Part shown: in pieces, positions 42,480 to 44,180 of the stretch
Position numbering within the stretch: position 1 is the stretch's first letter
How the letters are laid out: the number at the start of each line of letters is the position of its first letter
The notes under the pieces: generated by a model
The model's database searches: none
Told to the model about the DNA's origin: nothing
What the model saw: the letters and a program-made list of their open reading frames with translations, nothing else
Program-made: the position numbers and the translations under genes
Source of the DNA: Vibrio salilacus
GTDB lineage: Bacteria > Pseudomonadota > Gammaproteobacteria > Enterobacterales > Vibrionaceae
Assembly (NCBI RefSeq): GCF_002811245.1
Contig: NZ_NIVQ01000022.1
Span: forward strand, 1 to 44,180
Length of the DNA: 44,180 bases
Reading direction: 5' to 3'

Positions 42480-43292
42480 GTGCGAGCATTAAGTAATAAA
42501 AAAGTCCTAGTGTTTGATTCTGGCGTTGGTGGCCTTTCAGTTTATCAAGAAATAGAGACTAAGCTGCCTCAACTTGATTACCTCTATCTCTTTGACAATC
42601 AAGCCTATCCATATGGAGAACTGGATCGTCATACCTTAATAGCTCGGGTTGATACGTTAATCACCTCAATGGTTGAGCAGTATCACGTCGATTTGGTTGT
42701 GATTGCTTGTAATACCGCAAGTACTATTGTTCTACCTACTTTGCGGGCCAAGCTGTCTGTTCCTGTGGTGGGGGTTGTACCTGCGATAAAGCCAGCGTCT
42801 AATATGGCGAATAAAGCGGTTGGTCTGATTGCAACACCTGCGACTATCACTCGTCCTTATACGCACGACCTGATTCGCAATTTTTCGCAAAGTAAGCCTG
42901 TCAAATTGCTGGGCTCTACACGACTAGTGGATATGGCGGAAGAAAAACTGCGTGGTGAAAGCCTTGATCAAGAGGAACTTAAGCAAATCTTATTGCCGAT
43001 TGCCAATAAGATAGATGTGGCGGTTCTGGGCTGCACCCACTTTCCGTTGATTAAAACCGAGATTCAAGCTGTGTTGAGTGAACAGGTTCAATTAATCGAT
43101 TCGGGAGAGGCGATTGCACGTCGAGTAGAAGACCTGTTAGCGCTGGACGATTTAGTGCTGAACAATAATGAGAGTAAAAAAGGCAGTCGTGACATCTTTT
43201 CAACCGCTCCCCCTTGGCAAGAGGAAGCGTTGAATAAGGCTTTAAAGGCGTTCGGTTTTAGTCCTGTTCAATATTATCCGCTTGAGATTTAG
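42480..43292 (+). CDS. murI: Glutamate racemase
   Basis: MurI (EC 5.1.1.3) makes D-glutamate for peptidoglycan. The two catalytic cysteines lie in VIACNTAS and LGCTHFPLI. The family start [10 protein letters not shown] is near residue 12. I chose the GTG at 42480, eight bases after AGG in CAGGTAAGA, for 270 residues; the TTG at 42465 would add five codons but lacks a site, and no ATG fits. The last 35 bases overlap the convergent RRM gene. Confidence 0.93.
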   Translation: MRALSNKKVLVFDSGVGGLSVYQEIETKLPQLDYLYLFDNQAYPYGELDRHTLIARVDTLITSMVEQYHVDLVVIACNTASTIVLPTLRAKLSVPVVGVVPAIKPASNMANKAVGLIATPATITRPYTHDLIRNFSQSKPVKLLGSTRLVDMAEEKLRGESLDQEELKQILLPIANKIDVAVLGCTHFPLIKTEIQAVLSEQVQLIDSGEAIARRVEDLLALDDLVLNNNESKKGSRDIFSTAPPWQEEALNKALKAFGFSPVQYYPLEI

Positions 43293-43737
43293 GATCGTTA
43301 GCGACACGTACTTTTAATGTACGCTGCATGTAATCCTGTTCGTTAAGCGCATCGATAGCGGTTGGGACATCGGTTGCAGCCATCACAACAAAGCCAAAAC
43401 CTCTTCTTTTACCAGTGCGCTTATCTTTCATTAAGCGTACGGCAAAAACTTCCCCATGCTTAGCAAAGAGATCCTTAACATGCGATTCATTGGCTTTATA
43501 CGGCAGATTACCGACATAAAGGGTTTTGGTTGAAGTGTCGCTGGCTTGATCGTCGTCTTCTTTTTTTACTTCGCTGTCGGTAATGGAAAGTTTAAAGATA
43601 AAAGTAGAGGCAACAACACCCACAACAAAACCTACAACAAAGCTTAAAGCGGGTTGAACCGCTACCTGCGAAAAAAAGATGATTGCACCTAAAACGGCTA
43701 AGGCAACAATCAATAAGGTCGATTTGTTTGAATTCAT
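43258..43737 (-). CDS. Membrane-anchored RRM RNA-binding protein
   Basis: A 159-residue protein, started at [10 protein letters not shown] (43737). Two membrane helices at about 6-22 and 29-49 are followed by an acidic linker (about 51-69) and one RNA recognition motif. RNP2 is LYVGNL at 73-78 and RNP1 is RGFGFVVM at 112-119, both with the aromatic residues that stack on RNA. The RRM should face the cytoplasm. Bacterial RRM proteins are usually small and soluble, so the membrane hairpin is unusual. The function is unknown. Its 3' end overlaps murI by 35 bases, tail to tail. Confidence 0.85.
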   Translation of the reverse strand: MNSNKSTLLIVALAVLGAIIFFSQVAVQPALSFVVGFVVGVVASTFIFKLSITDSEVKKEDDDQASDTSTKTLYVGNLPYKANESHVKDLFAKHGEVFAVRLMKDKRTGKRRGFGFVVMAATDVPTAIDALNEQDYMQRTLKVRVANDPKSQADNIEQD

Positions 43738-43927
43738 ACTGGAATACAACTTTTTAGGTTTAAGAAAAAATAGGTCTACATTAACAAAATAGACACAGCG
43801 ATATTACGTATATGGTTGATGTTTTTCCAACGTATTGATGTGACATGACTCAAATGTTGAAATTTTATTCTATTTTCAGTGTGTTGATTTTTTTTTGACC
43901 AAACGGAAAATTAATTTAAAAAAACGC

Positions 43928-43955
43928 TTGTCATCCTCTCAGAGCTCCCTATAAT
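43928..43955 (+). promoter_or_regulatory. rRNA operon promoter P1
   Basis: TTGTCA and a perfect TATAAT are 16 bases apart, followed by the GC-rich discriminator GCCGCC typical of stringently controlled rrn P1 promoters. The A- and T-rich stretch just upstream (about 43885-43925) would serve as UP element and Fis region. Confidence 0.85.
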
Positions 43956-44033
43956 GCCGCCTCACCGACACGGAGTGAGACAGACGTCACACAGCGAGTT
44001 GGGAAGTGAGAAAAAGAAATTATTAAAAAGTTC

Positions 44034-44061
44034 TTGACTCTCAACACGGGAAGCGTAAGAT
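44034..44061 (+). promoter_or_regulatory. rRNA operon promoter P2
   Basis: TTGACT and TAAGAT are 16 bases apart, about 106 bases after P1, the usual rrn tandem arrangement. Confidence 0.8.
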
Positions 44062-44083
44062 TCGCACCCCTAACGACGAAGCG

Positions 44084-44180
44084 CTGAGCGCAACGGAAGT
44101 TAGAAATTGCTCTTTAACAATATAAACCTATCAATCTGTGTGGGCACTCGTTGATGACAATCCAATAGGTTATTGCTTAG
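44084..44180 (+). promoter_or_regulatory. rRNA antitermination leader (boxB-like stem, boxA)
   Basis: A boxB-like stem around GCGCTGAGCGC is followed by boxA TGCTCTTTAACAA at 44108-44120, the NusB-S10 binding signal, and then a boxC-like GTGTGGGC. The 16S gene itself starts beyond the window. Confidence 0.85.

Overview
This window looks like chromosome I of a Vibrio species or a very close relative. Every core gene reads as a gammaproteobacterial protein. The neighbourhoods hem-cyaA-cyaY-lysA-dapF-xerC, rsmD-ftsYEX-rpoH, ubiCA-plsB-lexA and sthA-fabR-trmA-btuB-murI-rrn are joined in an order I associate with vibrios. The EAL-HDOD protein, the signal-peptide FliL-like protein and the membrane-anchored RRM protein are Vibrio-type neighbours. 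The species call is an inference from gene content; no search was run.

Layout. 1-583: the 3' part of a tRNA-Asp, its terminator, and a stretch without a convincing gene. 584-4662 (minus): the haem operon hemC-hemD-hemX-hemY. 4998-7526: cyaA, divergent from hemC. 7610-12584: frataxin cyaY (minus) facing a plus operon lptM-lysA-dapF-DUF484-xerC-yigB. 12610-16737: a DTW-domain tRNA modification enzyme with a COG3650 lipoprotein, an EVE-domain protein, yigL and pldB. 16821-18331: an internally deleted rhtB relic and an EAL-HDOD protein. 18707-22935: a more variable stretch with an acyltransferase, DUF2500, a HEPN-like DUF4145 membrane protein, a 26-residue membrane peptide with its own promoter and terminator, a YhhN family protein and yhgN. 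22993-27972: yhhL and rsmD facing ftsY-ftsE-ftsX-rpoH. 28388-31562: glpE-glpG, a FliL-like protein, ubiC-ubiA. 31601-36014: plsB, lexA with two SOS boxes, and a methyltransferase behind two Fur-box-like palindromes. 36140-40021: sthA, fabR-yijD, trmA. 40238-43737: cobalamin riboswitch-btuB, murI, and a membrane-anchored RRM protein. 43928-44180: tandem promoters and antitermination leader of an rRNA operon whose 16S gene starts beyond the window.

How the genes work together. The window is mostly housekeeping: haem and corrinoid supply (hemCDXY, btuB), cAMP signalling (cyaA), lysine and peptidoglycan precursors (lysA, dapF, murI), chromosome dimer resolution (xerC), membrane protein targeting and division (ftsYEX), stress sigma factor and SOS control (rpoH, lexA), ubiquinone (ubiCA), and phospholipid synthesis with its fatty-acid regulator (plsB, fabR). 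I see no prophage, insertion sequence, CRISPR array or obvious defence island. The less described material is small: the 26-residue peptide unit, the RRM protein with two membrane segments, the HEPN-like membrane protein, the Fur-box methyltransferase, and a DnaA-box cluster between rpoH and glpE. Start codons were adjusted inside several long reading frames where family alignment or ribosome binding sites favoured a shorter gene.
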